This document shows positions 11,983 through 25,700 of a stretch of 64,000 bases of DNA, in pieces (the stretch's first letter is position 1; each line of letters begins with the position of its first letter). The notes under the pieces are model-generated. The model saw only the letters and a program-made list of their open reading frames with translations, was not told the origin of the DNA and searched no databases. Source of the stretch: Theobroma cacao (Eukaryota > Streptophyta > Magnoliopsida > Malvales > Malvaceae); the NCBI RefSeq assembly GCF_000208745.1, contig NC_030859.1:3218848-3282847 (forward strand), given 5' to 3'. The position numbers and the translations under genes were made by a program.

Positions 11983-14900
11983 ATGGACAAAGATAAACCC
12001 GCAACCAAACGGTCTCGAGACCGAGACGACAAGCACCACCGTAGCCACCACCGCGACTCCCACCGGCGATCGGATCATAAGTCCTCCTCATCGCGCCGTG
12101 ATGAACGCGAGAGATCGTTTGAGAGGGAGGGTTCGAGAGATAGGGCGGCGGAGAAGTATCGTGAGGGATCCTATGAGGAAGTTGAAGCGAAGAAGAAGAG
12201 AAAAGAGAGGGAAGAGAGTGAGGAGGGAGGAGAGAAGAGAGCTAAAGTTGGAGAAGGAAACCGAGAGGAAAAAAGAGAGAGGAGAAGATTTGGGGATAAA
12301 GTAAAAGAAGAAGAGGAAATTGAATTCTCCAATGCTGCTAATGGAGGTGAACCAGTTCAAAATGTGAGTCTTCTATTTATTTGGATTGAGTATTTTGGTA
12401 ATGTTTGGGGTAGGATAATCTTGTTTCTTAGACTATTTGTGATTTTGCACCTATTTGAACAGTGATTTCTCTTCATATTATGCATTTATAAGTAATAATC
12501 TTCCTTATTTATTTGAAATAGCTATTAGAAGTGGATTATTGCATTGTGATATGCGTTCAGTGAGTTAGCACTTAGTACATAAGCTTTGAAATTTCTTTGT
12601 TGGAATTTCATTTTCCCCTATGTTGTTGTTTATACGGATGGATAGCAGAGGAGTCTTAGTTGTTGCCTTCTTACATTTGCTCTAATCTGAGGCTTTTTAG
12701 GAAGTAGAATTTTATAATATCACATGATTTGATTAGCTTTTAGAGATTTGTTAACTTACTTGTCTTCCGTCATCGTTGCGATGATATAATGCTTCACCAT
12801 TTCGGACTTTACTTTATATGCTAGCTTAAGCACTGCTAAAAGCTGCAATAAGTCCTGAGATATTAGCTAATGCATGCATTGCATGTTAGTATGAGATCTG
12901 AAATGTATAAAATGCAGAATGATGTCAATTTAAAATATTATGTTTTCATGATGGTGTCTGGTTTCAGTGCAGTTATGTTGATATTATGCCAATTTAAAGT
13001 TGCTCCCTCTGCTAAATTTTTAGCCTGTTGCCAAACTTTTTAGTGTGTATGCTGATGTAAATTTTACTTTTTAAATACCTGCAGGGTGCTGCTCAGGCAT
13101 CATTACCAAGGACTGGTCACCCCCTTTCTACCAAGGTACCTTCCATTTCTACTGCTGAAAATAAAGCATATAGTATTACCGGATCTCATGAGGTTACTGG
13201 ATCTAGTACAGATGGCTCCTCTGCTGCTGGGAAAAGTGGTGGAAATCTCTCTCTTGATGCCTTAGCCAAAGCTAAAAAGGCTTTACAAATGCAGAAAGAA
13301 CTAGCGGAGAAACTGAAGAAAATACCTTCAGTAAGTTCTTTATCTTAATTTTTTTTCCTCCTTTTGTCCTGAAGTTTTGAAAGTTGAGAAATATTCATCT
13401 TGTATTCGTATTGTTATGTGTAGTTGAACAGAGGCCCTAGCTCCAGTTCAGGAGTGACTACTGGAACAGTTCAGGGACCAGCCTCATCAGTTACTTATGC
13501 TATTGCTAGTGGACCGTCAAGCTCAGCAGTCCTTCCTCCTACCTCTGTGGCAGCAGCTTCCGTGAAGCAACCTGCTGGTGGGATGGCTTCTGTTCCTGGC
13601 CTTGCATCAATACCCAATTTAGAAGCTGTTAAACGTGCTCAAGAGCTGGCTGCTAAGATGGGATTTCGCCAGGACCCTCAGTTTGCCCCTCTAATAAACT
13701 TGTTCCCTGGACAGGTGCAAACGGATGTTCCGGTTCCTCAGAAACCTACCAAGGCCCCTGTTCTCCGAGTTGATGCACTTGGTAGGGAAATTGATGAACA
13801 TGGTAATATCATAAATGTGACTAAACCCAGTAATCTTAGCACGCTTAAGGTTTGTGAATTTTTTGTAGTTTTGATGCAATTATTGTTATCTTCTGACTTC
13901 TGGTGCAATTATGTGCTATTTTCAAGGCTGTTTTCTAATTTAATCCGTTTGATTTTTCAGGTTAACATTAACAAGCAAAAGAAAGATGCATTCCAGATCC
14001 TTAAACCTGAGCTGGAGGTGGATCCAGAATCAAATCCACATTTTGATTCGAGGATGGGAATCAATAAGAATAAGCTTCTTAGACCAAAAAGGATGACATT
14101 TCAGTTTGTAGAGGAAGGAAAATGGTCTAAAGACGCTGAGATCATTAAACTAAAGGTATTAGTTTTTATATTTGTAATTCTCACTTTTACTCTTCCATTA
14201 GTTGTTTGTCTGGTTTTAAGATTATTATCTATTTCTTCCAGAGTCAATTTGGAGAAGCAAAGGCAAAAGAGCTAAAGGCAAAGCAAGCACAATTGGCAAA
14301 AGCAAAGGCTGATATAAATCCAAATTTGATAGAGGTGTCAGAAAGAATTATAACTAAGGAGAAACCGAAAGACCCAATTCCTGAAATAGAGTGGTGGTAA
14401 GTTGATGCTCCTTTCATAACTTTGTTTTTTTAAGTTTACATACCTTTAATTGATTAAATCACATAGGAGATATTGGTTCATAATTAGACTGAAATAATCT
14501 ATCCAGCTGATGTTATATGTCAGGAAGATTGATTTATCGCTAGAAATGCAGTTATCTGTAATTTGTTTCTGCTTAGGCTGTAACTATTGGGTTGCATATT
14601 CACTTTCCCTTAAAAGAATTTGTTTGATACTTTACTCTTAGTTGAGTGAAAGTTTGGAACTCTTGCCCTGTGTGTTTGGTTGGTTTTATTGAAGCTGATT
14701 TAGGACATGTAAAATGCACTTCGTCATATGTCTAAAACCAAAAAGCTTCTCCCTCTCTTTTCAGTCTCATATCTAAATCTCATTTAAAAATTTAGAGGTA
14801 TTACAACTACTATGGCTTATTATGTTCCTTCTTTTACTTGTCTTTTTTTTCTCTCTTATTGGCTTTTTTTTTTTGGTGAAATATGTTTGTTAAATTTCAG

Positions 14901-15786
14901 GGATCTGCCTATTCTGGTGTCTGGTTCTTACGGTGACATTACTGATGGTGTGGTGAATGAAGATAAACTGAAGATGGAGAAGATTACCATTTATGTTGAA
15001 CATCCTCGTCCAATTGAGCCTCCTGCTGAGCCAGCTCCTCCACCGCCTCAGCCCCTGAAGTTAACCAAGAAGGAGCAGAAGAAACTACGCACACAGCGAC
15101 GCCTGGCCAGGGAAAAGGATAGACAGGAGATGATTAGACAAGGCCTGATAGAACCGCCCAAGCCAAAAGTTAAGTTGAGCAATTTAATGAAAGTTCTAGG
15201 CTCTGAAGCTACCCAAGATCCTACTAAGCTTGAAATGGAAATCCATAGTGCCGCTGCTGAGCGGGAACAGGCTCATGTAGACAGGAACATTGCTCGCAAG
15301 CTTACCCCTGCTGAACGACGTGAAAAGAAAGAGAAAAAGCTTTTTGATGACCCAAATACAGTGGAGACTATTGTTTCAGTTTACAAGATCAATGACCTCT
15401 CACATCCCAAGACACGCTTTAAAGTTGATGTTAATGCCCAAGAAAACCGTTTGACTGGTTGCACTGTGATTTCTGAGGGTATTAGTGTTGTAGTTGTGGA
15501 AGGTGGAAGCAAATCCATTAAGAGGTATGGAAAACTTATGCTTAGGCGAATAAACTGGACTGAAGCTGTGAAAGAGGAAGACAAGGATGGAGATGAGGAT
15601 GAAGAGAAACCTCCTAACAAGTGTGTGTTAGTTTGGCAAGGCAGCGTTGCCAAACCAAGTTTCAGTAAGTTCTCCGTCCATGAGTGCATCACTGAAGCGG
15701 CTGCAAAAAAGGTTTTTGCTGATGCTGGAGTGGCCCATTACTGGGACCTCGCGGTAAATTTCTCAGAAAATGAATTTGATTTTTGA
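11983..15786 (+). CDS. PRP3: U4/U6 small nuclear ribonucleoprotein PRP3 (6 exons)
   Basis: Exons 11983-12363, 13085-13330, 13424-13849, 13961-14155, 14242-14396 and 14901-15786 join in frame at GT-AG sites and give about 762 residues, close to the usual plant length. The N-terminal ~125 residues are an Arg/Asp/Ser/Lys-rich, RS-like tail. The middle has the PRP3 domain (Pfam PF08572), including QVNINKQKKDAFQILKPELE and the conserved E-W-W-D-L-P-I-L split by the last intron. The C-terminus (from about residue 610) is the DUF1115 domain (PF06544), with R-I-N-W and CVLVWQG. PRP3 holds U4/U6 together in the tri-snRNP before spliceosome activation; the Arabidopsis homologue RDM16 also affects RNA-directed DNA methylation. 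All parts look intact. Confidence 0.93.
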
Positions 15787-17426
15787 AAGGTCATTTTCAA
15801 GTTTTCCCCATCTCAAGTTGAACTGCTCTACTGGGTTTTATTCTATCAATGAATTGTTGTTATTTTAAGAACTACTTCATGCAATCAATTGTCATACGCC
15901 ATCGTCTTTGCAAATTATCTCATGTCAATGTACAATCCATTGTATGAGAAACAACCGAGGGAGGCATGATGACAGTGTTGAATGAATAAAACAGCCAATA
16001 GCCAGAGATTGAAGTGGTGTAAATCCAGGTTCCCGAATCCAGCTGGGGGGGTTGATCCAAACAATAGGTAAAACCTCGGAACTTCATTTATTTCAAAAAA
16101 GCAGGGAGCCCTCCAAGTTCTGGGAGTCATAAATGCAAGGAAAAAATTCCAAAGTTGACCAACATCGGGCACCGGATTTATCAAGTCAATGCTTGTAAGT
16201 TGCATCTTACAGAAACCTGTAAGGACAAAATCAGATAACAAAGGTGTTTCCAGCCTTTTAACTTTTGCTGATGAAAGAACAAACAGAAAATTGACTTAAA
16301 ACAGTTGATAAATTATGCCTGGATAAATCACATGCCCATGTTGATATGCACAATTATTTTATGCCCTTCCCCATCTTCTGTTTTTGACTTTGCAGGAACA
16401 GACACTATTTGTACAGCCTACATTTATAGGTATGAGTTAGCTTGCTTTTTGGTAAGGGGAGGTGGCTTATCTACATTTTAACTACCCAAAGCAAGTCCAC
16501 AAACCCAAACTTACACGTTTTTTTTCCCTCCAGTTTGTTGGTTTAACTTCTGGTTTTCCCTTTCCCTTTTGAGGATGCTAACGATTGAGTATCAGAGAAT
16601 TAAACTTCCTTTCTGCTTCTGGAAACCAGACCTTGTTGCTTAGCAGGCTTAGGAATCAATAAATCACCTAGCTGTAAGCATATGGTTTCTAGTTTAAGTT
16701 TGGTTACATCTTCATCCCCCAAGTTAAAGCATCATGTTTCAATATAATTAAGGTTTTACTAGTTCGAAATACACAATGATTCCATTTTAAAGTAAAAAAA
16801 GGTGCTTTGCATTTCGTGAAGGAAAGATTAAGCTTTCAGATTTGTGAAATTTGTCATGCATTGTGTACAAGGGCTTTTAATATATATGCTGGTTGGCATT
16901 TAAACAATTAATGCTTTTGTTATTGTTGGATACTTCACTTGAATCACGTTTTAATTGATCTCACAACCAAAAATCTTGAGCTTCTAGAGTTTTGGTCTTA
17001 CTCTCCTTATAAAAATAATGAGGGTAAAATATTTTCAATTCCTAATTTTTAGATATAATTTTATGCAAGTCTATTAGTTTTTTAAATAAAAAATTGGTTC
17101 TGATGATTGATCGTAAAAAAGTATCTTTCGTTGATAATTTTATTTTTTATTAATTTTAAAAATGATTACACTATATAAATTATATTTTTTATTTTGAATC
17201 TTTTTCCTATTAAAAAAAATCTCCCTCACCTCTTCCCACAATCAGAGTGTCAAATCCAACTCTAGTTGGGGAGTGCAAGACCCAACTCCGATTGGATCTC
17301 CCTCTGCGCCCCCTCCCCTCGTTTCTCAAGAGAGTGCAAGATCCGAGAGCACGAGGGTGGGGGGCGCGACTCTCCTAGGGAGCACAAGGGGTGGTCAATT
17401 AGCGTAAGGAGTCCCATCGTTTGGCT
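15787..17426. other. PRP3 3' region and spacer
   Basis: The first few hundred bases are expected to be PRP3 3' UTR (ATCAATGAATTGTTG near 15846). A minus-strand open frame at 15915-16241 (108 codons) shows no recognisable domain and is not called. A locally GC-richer stretch at about 17221-17420, with repeated AACTC.GATTGG-type words, is unexplained. Confidence 0.4.
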
Positions 17427-18015
17427 TAGACATGACAATTCGTATTTTTATGTTTTAAATATGTTAGATATGTTTAGACACGAAACACGTTAAAGTTAAA
17501 AATAAACATGACATGTATACATTTAATACACGTGTAACACGACACAATTAACACATTTTACACTATTATTAAACGTGTCAATATACGACACGATTAATAA
17601 TACGTTTAACACAATTAAATAAAAATATTTATAATTAAATATAATTTTATTATTTAAATTTAAAATATATAATTATAAAAATAATTATAACCAAAAAATA
17701 ATAATAACATCAAATATAATAAAATTTAATATAAATAACATACATAAAATTTATTATTATATATAAGGTTAAAATACACATCAAATAATTATTAAAAATT
17801 ATTTATATAAAGTTAAAATAGTTTTTAACTATTAATATTTAATAAGTTAATAAACGTGTCATATATATACGTTTAAACACGATAACACGATTAAGTAAAC
17901 GTGTTTAAACGTGTTTGTTGTGTCTGACACGTTAAGACACGAAACACGTTAAGGGTAAATACAAAATCTGTTTAACCCGTGTCTTCTCGTGTAGTGTTCA
18001 AAATTATCAAGTCTA
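17427..18015. mobile_element. ACACG-rich non-autonomous element with terminal inverted repeats
   Basis: The left end TAGACATGACAATT (17427-17440) and right end AATTATCAAGTCTA (18002-18015) are imperfect inverted repeats. Immediately outside, GTTTGGCT (left) and GTTTGACA (right) could be a decayed 8-bp target duplication of the hAT kind. The interior is very AT-rich and is filled with ACACGTT/AACGTGT and CGACACG words in both orientations, making sub-terminal inverted repeats. No transposase is present. Similar CACGACACG-rich repeats occur widely in plant genomes; the family name is not known to me. Confidence 0.55.
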
Positions 18016-18317
18016 GTTTGACAAAAAATAAATAATGAAAAAGATATAAAAAGAGGAAGGGTATTTTTGATATTTTATATTTGTTCGTTAACGTCATTTA
18101 CACGTTTGAGATGAATTGTTTACTTCGAAAATTAATAAACACGCGTGAAATTATGATTAAAATATAAAAAAAAAGAGTATTTTACCTAAATAATAAAAAT
18201 AATAAAGATTTCAAATTATGTTTATTTATTATTTTCATATCGTTTATAAGAAATAAATAAATTAGACATTCTACAAATAAAATAATAATTCTTCAACTTC
18301 CCTCCTCTACTCAAAAT

Positions 18318-18356
18318 AATTTCTTTTAGGTTTGTCGATCAAACCTAAAAGAAATT
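18318..18356. repeat. perfect inverted repeat, 17-bp arms and 5-base loop
   Basis: AATTTCTTTTAGGTTTG (18318-18334), loop TCGAT, then its exact reverse complement (18340-18356). No gene or transposon end that I recognise coincides with it. Confidence 0.8.
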
Positions 18357-19971
18357 TTATTTTTCAGTTTCTCCTACTTCCTTCTACCTTTTAATCAATT
18401 TAATTTATTAAAAAAGAATCTCTCTCTCTCTCTCTCTCTCTATGTCTAATTTTTTGAGATAAAATAAAAATTAAATTAAAAAAATGAGTAAATTATATGG
18501 AGTTTGTACAGGCTTGTACAGTTGTAAAGTTGAACAAAACATTCCTTTGCTTTGACCAACAATTCTGATTTTATCTTTGTTTTTGGCAAAATATTAAAAA
18601 GTGAAGTGCACAATACTTTGCCAAAATAATTTGCTAAAAGATTACCTGAACAAACACTTTTTCCATTGGACCTACATTTAATTAAGGTGAGTGGTTAGTT
18701 TGCTATTTTTGAACATCAAGTGACATTTCTCAAAGAGAAATAAATAAAAAGAAATCAACCCACCTAATTGGTAAATTTACTAATTACAAATACTCTATTT
18801 AGAAGTAGACTTTATCCTTTTTTAGACTTCTTGTTGATCTTTGTAACACTACCAAAAAAACATATGCAAACTGTCAAAGCTTGATTCTATTAGGGTTTAT
18901 GAAATTGGTTTTTTATTTTTTTATTTTTTATTTAATGAAGATAGGAAGACTTTTGCACACCAAATAATAAACAGCTAAATTTGGAAAGGAAAATTATATA
19001 TATTTAAAGTTCTCTTTTGTTGATGTTTGAGTTAAATTAACTCCCACACTCCAATTTCATTAATAATTAATGGGCTCATAACTTCCAACAATATTTTAGG
19101 CCAAGAAAATTCACTCAAATAAATTTCTAAATAAATCTTCTCCCTTTATTATTTTTCTCTTGTTAGCTGAGTTTTCTTAAATAGTCAATTTTAATGATAA
19201 GAGATGTTAACGGGGAAGTTACCTATTATTTTTAAAGTATTTTAACTCGAATTTTATTATTTGATAAGGTATTGAAATTTTATAAATGTCAGATTAAATT
19301 TTTAAATTGTTATTTGATTCTGTATTTAGATATCCTTGACAATACCTGCTAAATGTTTGTACTCATTTAAAATTTTTTTTAAATTAATTGTTATGTATAT
19401 CATTAATGATAATTAAATTAATCAATTAAAATTATTTCATAAAAATATATTAAAGTTTAAAATTATATTTATAATAATTAATAAATTTTAATAAGTATTA
19501 CATTAATTATAAATAAATAAATAAAAAATTAATTTTAATATTAAAAATTATCACCTATAATTGAATTCGGATGATTAGTATCTTAAGACCACTATCTGAA
19601 CTAGTGACAAACTCGTGACAAGTAGTAGCTTTACAAATCGAACCCTACCCGAATTAGATTAGAAAGTATCTTAATCATATTTAATCGAGTTTAATAATAT
19701 AAAAATTCAATTATGAAGTACCCATAGACATTCTTCAAAAAAAATGTCTTACTATTTGTCTCACTTGAGATGAAGTTGTAAATTTGTTACCCTAATCACA
19801 AATGATTAAACTTCAAATCCGTAATTAAACCATCAAACATGAGATTAAGCGGTCTAAGTTTAGCAACGAAAGCCATTTAAACTTTAGCCATCCACTTGGA
19901 CTAAATAAAAGCTGACGCCACAGTAGATCAACACCCGGCCTAATTCCCCCATACTCAAAGACCCATTACGC

Positions 19972-20034
19972 CACGTGTCGTTTACCCATCACTTAAAAAC
20001 CCATATAAACACCCATCCTAACCATCCACGTGTC
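19972..20034. promoter_or_regulatory. pair of G-box/ABRE motifs upstream of the ABCG gene
   Basis: CACGTGTC occurs twice, at 19972-19979 and 20027-20034, about 0.5 kb before the ABCG start codon. The ACGT core with GTGTC flank is the classic abscisic-acid response element bound by bZIP factors. A pair this close is typical of functional ABRE promoters; function here is inference. Confidence 0.45.
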
Positions 20035-20241
20035 CTCTTCATCTTCCTTCCCAGAAAAGAAAGACGTATAGATTTCAGATTAGATGATTTAGGTGACCTT
20101 TCTCTTACCTCCCAATAAAAACAGCATGAACAAAATAATAATAACAATAAATAAATAAATAATATTATATAACTTTACTAAATAAAAGACAATAAATAAT
20201 AATTAAAAATTAACAATTTCACATTGATTTTCAAATTCCTA

Positions 20242-20293
<52 letters not shown>

Positions 20294-20520
20294 TACATAT
20301 ATAGAATTCTCACACCCCAAAAATACCCAAAGCCTGAGCACTCCCTTCTTCCCTTTACCTCGCTGCTCTTCTTCTTCTTCTTCTTCAAACAACCACCAGA
20401 GTTAACGGCGTTAAGTCAGCTGCAAGGCCGTTAACATTACATTCTTCCACAGAAATCTCTTTTCCCTTTAAATATCGCCACCCTTTTGCCCATTTTTTCA
20501 CTCAAAAAAGAAAAGCCACG

Positions 20521-22752
20521 ATGTCTCGTGTTGTAGCGGAAAGTATATTGCCGGATAATAATACTTCTTCCCAGTTTTTCCCTCACTCGATGGAGCTTGT
20601 CTCCGGCGAGTTTTCAACAGCCGCTGGAGCTTCCCCGACTCTCGGGCAATTGCTTAAACACGTCGGCGATGCACGGAAAGAAGCCACTGGCGACGAAACT
20701 CCGGTCCATGAAATCCTCGTCGATGTTACCCAGCCTCGGCCAATGCCATTTGTTCTTTCCTTTAACAACCTTAGTTATAGTGTAAAGGTTTCCCGCAAGA
20801 TGGCGCTTCCGGGGTTTTTGAGACAGAGGACCAGTAGCGCCGCCTCCAGTGGCAACCCGCTAGCTGCAGATAGGTACTTTAACAAGACGAAGACGTTGCT
20901 AAATGATATCTCCGGGGAGGCTCGAGACGGAGAGATACTCGCTGTGCTTGGAGCGAGTGGGTCAGGGAAATCGACGCTTATCGATGCTTTAGCTAATAGA
21001 ATAGCTAAAGGGAGTTTGCAAGGGAACGTGACTTTAAACGGCGAAGTTTTGGAGTCGCGGATGCTGAAAGTGATTTCAGCTTATGTTATGCAAGATGATT
21101 TGCTTTATCCAATGCTTACCGTCGAAGAAACCTTAATGTTCGCTGCCGAGTTCAGACTTCCTCGGACTCTGTCGAAATCCAAGAAGAAAATGCGAGTTCA
21201 AGCTTTGATTGACCAGTTAGGCTTAAGAAACGCAGCCAAAACTGTTATCGGTGATGAAGGTCATCGTGGTGTCTCTGGCGGAGAGCGTCGTCGTGTGTCA
21301 ATTGGAATTGATATAATTCACGATCCCATTATTCTGTTCTTGGATGAGCCAACATCAGGGCTTGATTCGACGAGCGCCTTCATGGTGGTTAAAGTTTTGC
21401 AGAGGATTGCTCAGAGTGGAAGCATTGTTATCATGTCAGTTCATCAGCCAAGTTATCGAATTCTTGGTTTGCTTGACAGATTGATATTTTTGTCTCGCGG
21501 ACAAACTGTTTACAGTGGTTCACCTACAAGCCTGCCGCTATATTTCTCCGAGTTTGGGCATCCGATACCCGAGAACGAGAACAGAACTGAGTTTGCTCTC
21601 GACTTAATCCGGGAACTCGAAGGATCTCCTGGAGGAACAAAAAGTTTGGTTGAATTCAACAAGTCATGGCAAAACACGAAGCATCCAATATACACCGAGC
21701 CAGATCGGCTTGGTTTGTCACTCAAAGATGCAATAAGCGCCAGCATTTCAAGAGGTAAACTTGTCTCAGGTGCTAGCAATGATGTCACTTCCACTTCCAT
21801 GGTTCCAAGGTTTGCAAATCCTTTTTGGAAAGAAATGGTGGTGTTGTCAAACAGATCCATCTTGAATTCAAGGAGGATGCCCGAGTTGTTTGGTACCCGT
21901 TTCGGAGCTGTTATGGTAACGGGGTTCATCTTAGCCACCGTATTCTGGCGGCTTGATAACTCACCCAAAGGGGTCCAAGAAAGAATAGGGTTTTTCGCTT
22001 TCGCCATGTCAACGACCTTTTACACTTGTGCTAATGCTCTTCCAGATTTTCTCCAAGAAAGGTACATTTTCATGAGAGAAACTGCTTACAACGCTTACAG
22101 GAGATTATCTTATGTTATATCAAACGCCTTGGTGGCTTTACCGGGGTTGATTTTCCTGTCATTAGCTTTCGCGGCTACAACCTTTTGGGCAGTAGGGCTT
22201 GATGGTGGATTTTCAGGCTTCCTGTTCTATTTCCTGATCATGTTTGGTTCATTCTGGTCTGGATGTTCATTTGTCACATTCCTATCTGGTGTTGTTCCTC
22301 ATGTGATGCTGGGTTACACTATTGTCGTCGCCATTTTAGCCTATTTCTTGCTCTTCAGCGGCTTCTTCATCAACCGGGACAGAATCCCGGCGTATTGGAT
22401 TTGGTTCCATTACTTATCCCTTATCAAATACCCTTATGAAGCAGTTTTGCAAAACGAATTCGACCACCCCACAAAATGTTTCGTGAGGGGCATTCAGATT
22501 TTCGACAACACCCCACTTGCAGCAGTCCCAGGCCCCATGAAAGTGAGATTATTGCAGTCATTGAGCAATACTTTAGGGATGACGATTACAAGCTCGACCT
22601 GCTTGACAACAGGAGTGGATATCTTGAAACAACAAGGGGCAACAGATTTGAGCAAATGGAATTGCTTGTGGATTACTGTGGCCTGGGGGTTCTTGTTTAG
22701 GATTTTGTTCTACTTCTCTTTGTTACTTGGAAGCAAGAACAAGAGGTCATGA
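20521..22752 (+). CDS. ABC transporter G family half-transporter (WBC type, ABCG1/2/6/16/20 clade)
   Basis: One intronless frame of 743 residues, normal for this clade. The nucleotide-binding domain comes first: Walker A GASGSGKS (144-151), Q-loop Gln191, signature VSGGERRR (251-258), Walker B ILFLDE (271-276) and switch His309. A six-helix ABC2-type membrane domain follows (about 430-735). This NBD-TMD order defines ABCG half-transporters, which work as dimers at the plasma membrane. The leader residues [31 protein letters not shown] and the SR.KM linker match the ABCG1/2/6/16/20 clade, which exports lipid precursors for suberin in roots and seed coats and for pollen wall. All catalytic motifs are intact. 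Two ABRE-like boxes upstream fit abscisic-acid control. I cannot assign the exact orthologue by reading; synteny favours ABCG1 (At2g39350). Confidence 0.93.
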   Translation: MSRVVAESILPDNNTSSQFFPHSMELVSGEFSTAAGASPTLGQLLKHVGDARKEATGDETPVHEILVDVTQPRPMPFVLSFNNLSYSVKVSRKMALPGFLRQRTSSAASSGNPLAADRYFNKTKTLLNDISGEARDGEILAVLGASGSGKSTLIDALANRIAKGSLQGNVTLNGEVLESRMLKVISAYVMQDDLLYPMLTVEETLMFAAEFRLPRTLSKSKKKMRVQALIDQLGLRNAAKTVIGDEGHRGVSGGERRRVSIGIDIIHDPIILFLDEPTSGLDSTSAFMVVKVLQRIAQSGSIVIMSVHQPSYRILGLLDRLIFLSRGQTVYSGSPTSLPLYFSEFGHPIPENENRTEFALDLIRELEGSPGGTKSLVEFNKSWQNTKHPIYTEPDRLGLSLKDAISASISRGKLVSGASNDVTSTSMVPRFANPFWKEMVVLSNRSILNSRRMPELFGTRFGAVMVTGFILATVFWRLDNSPKGVQERIGFFAFAMSTTFYTCANALPDFLQERYIFMRETAYNAYRRLSYVISNALVALPGLIFLSLAFAATTFWAVGLDGGFSGFLFYFLIMFGSFWSGCSFVTFLSGVVPHVMLGYTIVVAILAYFLLFSGFFINRDRIPAYWIWFHYLSLIKYPYEAVLQNEFDHPTKCFVRGIQIFDNTPLAAVPGPMKVRLLQSLSNTLGMTITSSTCLTTGVDILKQQGATDLSKWNCLWITVAWGFLFRILFYFSLLLGSKNKRS

Positions 22753-25700
22753 GGAAAAAAACACAGGTGAGGAAAGCATGTGGTTGGAATAAGAATTGAT
22801 TTGGCAAGGGAGGTTGCTGTAATCTGTGTGTTTCTTTATTATAATTATTATCTTTTTGGGTTTAATTTCTTCAATTGGACTTTGTAATTTGACTGTTGGT
22901 AGAGCTGAGTTGATCAGGTTCTGGTGTAAAACTGTTGCATATTAAATGGAAAGTGGATTTTCCATTCAGAAATTATTAAATCTTCATTCTTTTTCTTCAT
23001 TGTTAAGTATTTAAGCTTGGAAACTAATGGTGAGATTGTTGTTTTAACTTGCTATGGTTTCCTTTCCCCTTGGCGCTTTGCTTTCCACAATCCCTTGCAT
23101 GGTTTTTGCATGGCTTTTGCTTTAGATACAAGTAGGTAAACAGATTCAACATAAAGGCTAAAATTTTAAACTGTTTGTATCACTTTCATTGAACAACTTT
23201 TTGCCATTCTTCAGCAGGTAGTCAACAATATTATTTGACAATGAAAAACTGTAGACAAAGTAGCATGCAAAGGCCTGAAAACTAAACAGAGGCAAGATAC
23301 TTGAGTACTTTTGACCAAATGATTTTCCAAATGATCCATCCACCAATACCTAAAGTTAGATAAGCCTGATGCATATCAACAGTGGGAAAGAGAATTATTA
23401 CTTCGAAGAAGATGGCAGAAGAATACACATGGGGTTTGCAATCTTCATTTATGCTTGCAGCCATACCATGTTGACTTTGTTCATTTTTTCTCAACTTTTT
23501 TTCAGGCTTGGATGAAGGAAAATAACTCCTTTGCAATTCTACATTGAGAGAGTTGATCACAATTTGTCATTTACTCGGTTTGGTAGCCTAATTTGTGTTT
23601 GCTTTTTGACACACGGTAATCATGAAGGCCAGCCAAGCATGCAGTTGCCCTGTTTCCCAGGGTTTCCATGGTTCACTAGCTTAATTTCTTCTACCATTCT
23701 ATTCCCCCGTAGGGATTACTCTCTCGTCAAACGTTTGTTCAGCAAGATATTTCAAAAGACATTAATGAAAGTGGTTTCTACCAGCAGAAATTAAATTCCA
23801 CTGCCCAACCACGCTTAGGCATCACAAGTCCAGCAATGAAAACTGGTGAAATATTGCCAAACACGTAGTCCTCCCATCAATTACATTTATTGCATGAGCT
23901 GCTGCTGTTTTACTAAGTTTATCAAGCTTGTTTTAAATGCTTTTATGAATTTGCAAGACGTCGGTTTGCTCAACTCGTTTGTTTGTCTTCTCTTGCTTTA
24001 ATTTCGAATGCACGAGTTTTATAAGGTTTGACACCTCTTATTTTGATTTAGGTAACTGAACAATCTTTTTATTTTTAATACGAAAACAAAATTGGGAACG
24101 GATTGAAAAAGAAATATTCATTACAATAAATTTGACCTAAAGTTTCATATTTTTAAAATGTGTTATTAATATTTTTTATATACTTTCGACAATAATTTTG
24201 AAAAATTGACTGTTTATCGATACGCATTTTAAGATTTCATTACTTAAAAAAAATGTAACTAAAGATCAAATTTGTTGTAGTGACTATGTACCGACGACGA
24301 TAATTTTGATCCATGTAATATTTTCACTTGCAACATAGGATATCTTGTTTGGGTAAAACAAACTCCTCTTACACCAAAAATAAACTAAACTGTTTATCTG
24401 ACCTTATTACCATTTCTTGCATGAAAAAGTCCAGCCTTTTTCAATTTTTAGATGTTAAGATTTCCATGTGAACATATACTATGTAAATAAGCTTACTATG
24501 TTTCATAATGTTACAAGATTTTCCTAGTGTCACATGGGGCTGCCATGCTTGATAGCTAGCTTCATTTTTTGCATGACATGCAACCAATAATTAATTAAGG
24601 TTGTTTGCTAAGTGGTTGAACCACATTATATCTATGCACCTAGCTAGGTATATATACGAAAAGGTACCCCAAATTTTCATCTATATATTCATATTATTTC
24701 TATGCACCTTACCTTGCATATATAAGGAAAAAGCTTATATTCTAAGAAATAAAATCTCAATGTATAGATATTATTTTATAATATGCCAATATATGTACTT
24801 AATATGCTAATTTAAGCATAATAAAGATAGAGTAGTATAGTGATCAAAGTTCAAAGATGCCTTTTTAATTAAATTAAATGCTTATTTATTATTTCGGGTC
24901 CATGCTTGGAAAACCAGTACTGGTGGCCAACGGAAAGAGCCAATTCCAATTCCCATCAAGCCAACTGCATTTATCAAGTCAATTCCTTAATTGCCTCAAA
25001 AGTTCCAATTCTTAAGAAACAACACGTGTTAAGAGAAAGGCTCTAATTATATACAATTAATTGGTAACTATTCAATGAATAGACAAATATTGAATGACAT
25101 ATGGCGTGAATGAAACTAAAGATTATTAATTACAGGTTACGTAAAATAGGATTTATATAGTTTTAATTAATTAATTTTCAATACGTATTATTGTTATTAT
25201 CATTATTCACATGGTAATACTCGATTTAATTAATTGTCGATTATATCAAATAGGATTGTCCTAGCAATAATTTAAAAATATTCATTAGAATTAATTAGAC
25301 CATAATTTATTAGATCAAAAATTAAATGTTAATTGATGTCAAGTGAGTTTCTTAACTCTTAAGCCTTTTTAAATGGGAAAAAAAATTAGAGTGGAAAATA
25401 TGTCATAATTAGACATTTGATTTCTAGGACAGCCATCAATTTGTTAATAGTTTCTTTCTCATTAAGATTTCATGGTCTCATTAGAATTTTGGTGCTAAGC
25501 TTCAGGAGAAAGATTGGCATTTTCATATGTGATTATCTCTATATATTCTTAATTTTTGTGAGGTTTATAAGGCATGAAACACTGTTTTAGTTGATGATAA
25601 AGACCAGCTTTGGGATAGAGATGGGTGCTTTAATTATGTCTTTTGGATCTACTCAATGACTTGATTGCAATCCCTAAACCTTCAATTCTAAGAATGTGGA

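Larger units (their letters stand above)
18016..20520. other. AT-rich spacer upstream of the ABCG gene
   Basis: No gene seen. It contains a perfect 17-bp hairpin (18318-18356), a (TC)n run (about 18420-18441), a (TA)n microsatellite (about 20249-20290) and a (CTT)n run in the presumed leader (about 20368-20386). Confidence 0.45.

Noticed and set aside
15915..16241. 108-codon minus-strand frame beyond PRP3
   Set aside because: Lies in presumed 3' UTR and spacer, has no domain and no similarity I recognise.
23158..23794. Overlapping frames on both strands that might form a small membrane protein gene
   Set aside because: Hydrophobic stretches arise from AT-rich DNA; no conserved motif and no consistent exon structure.
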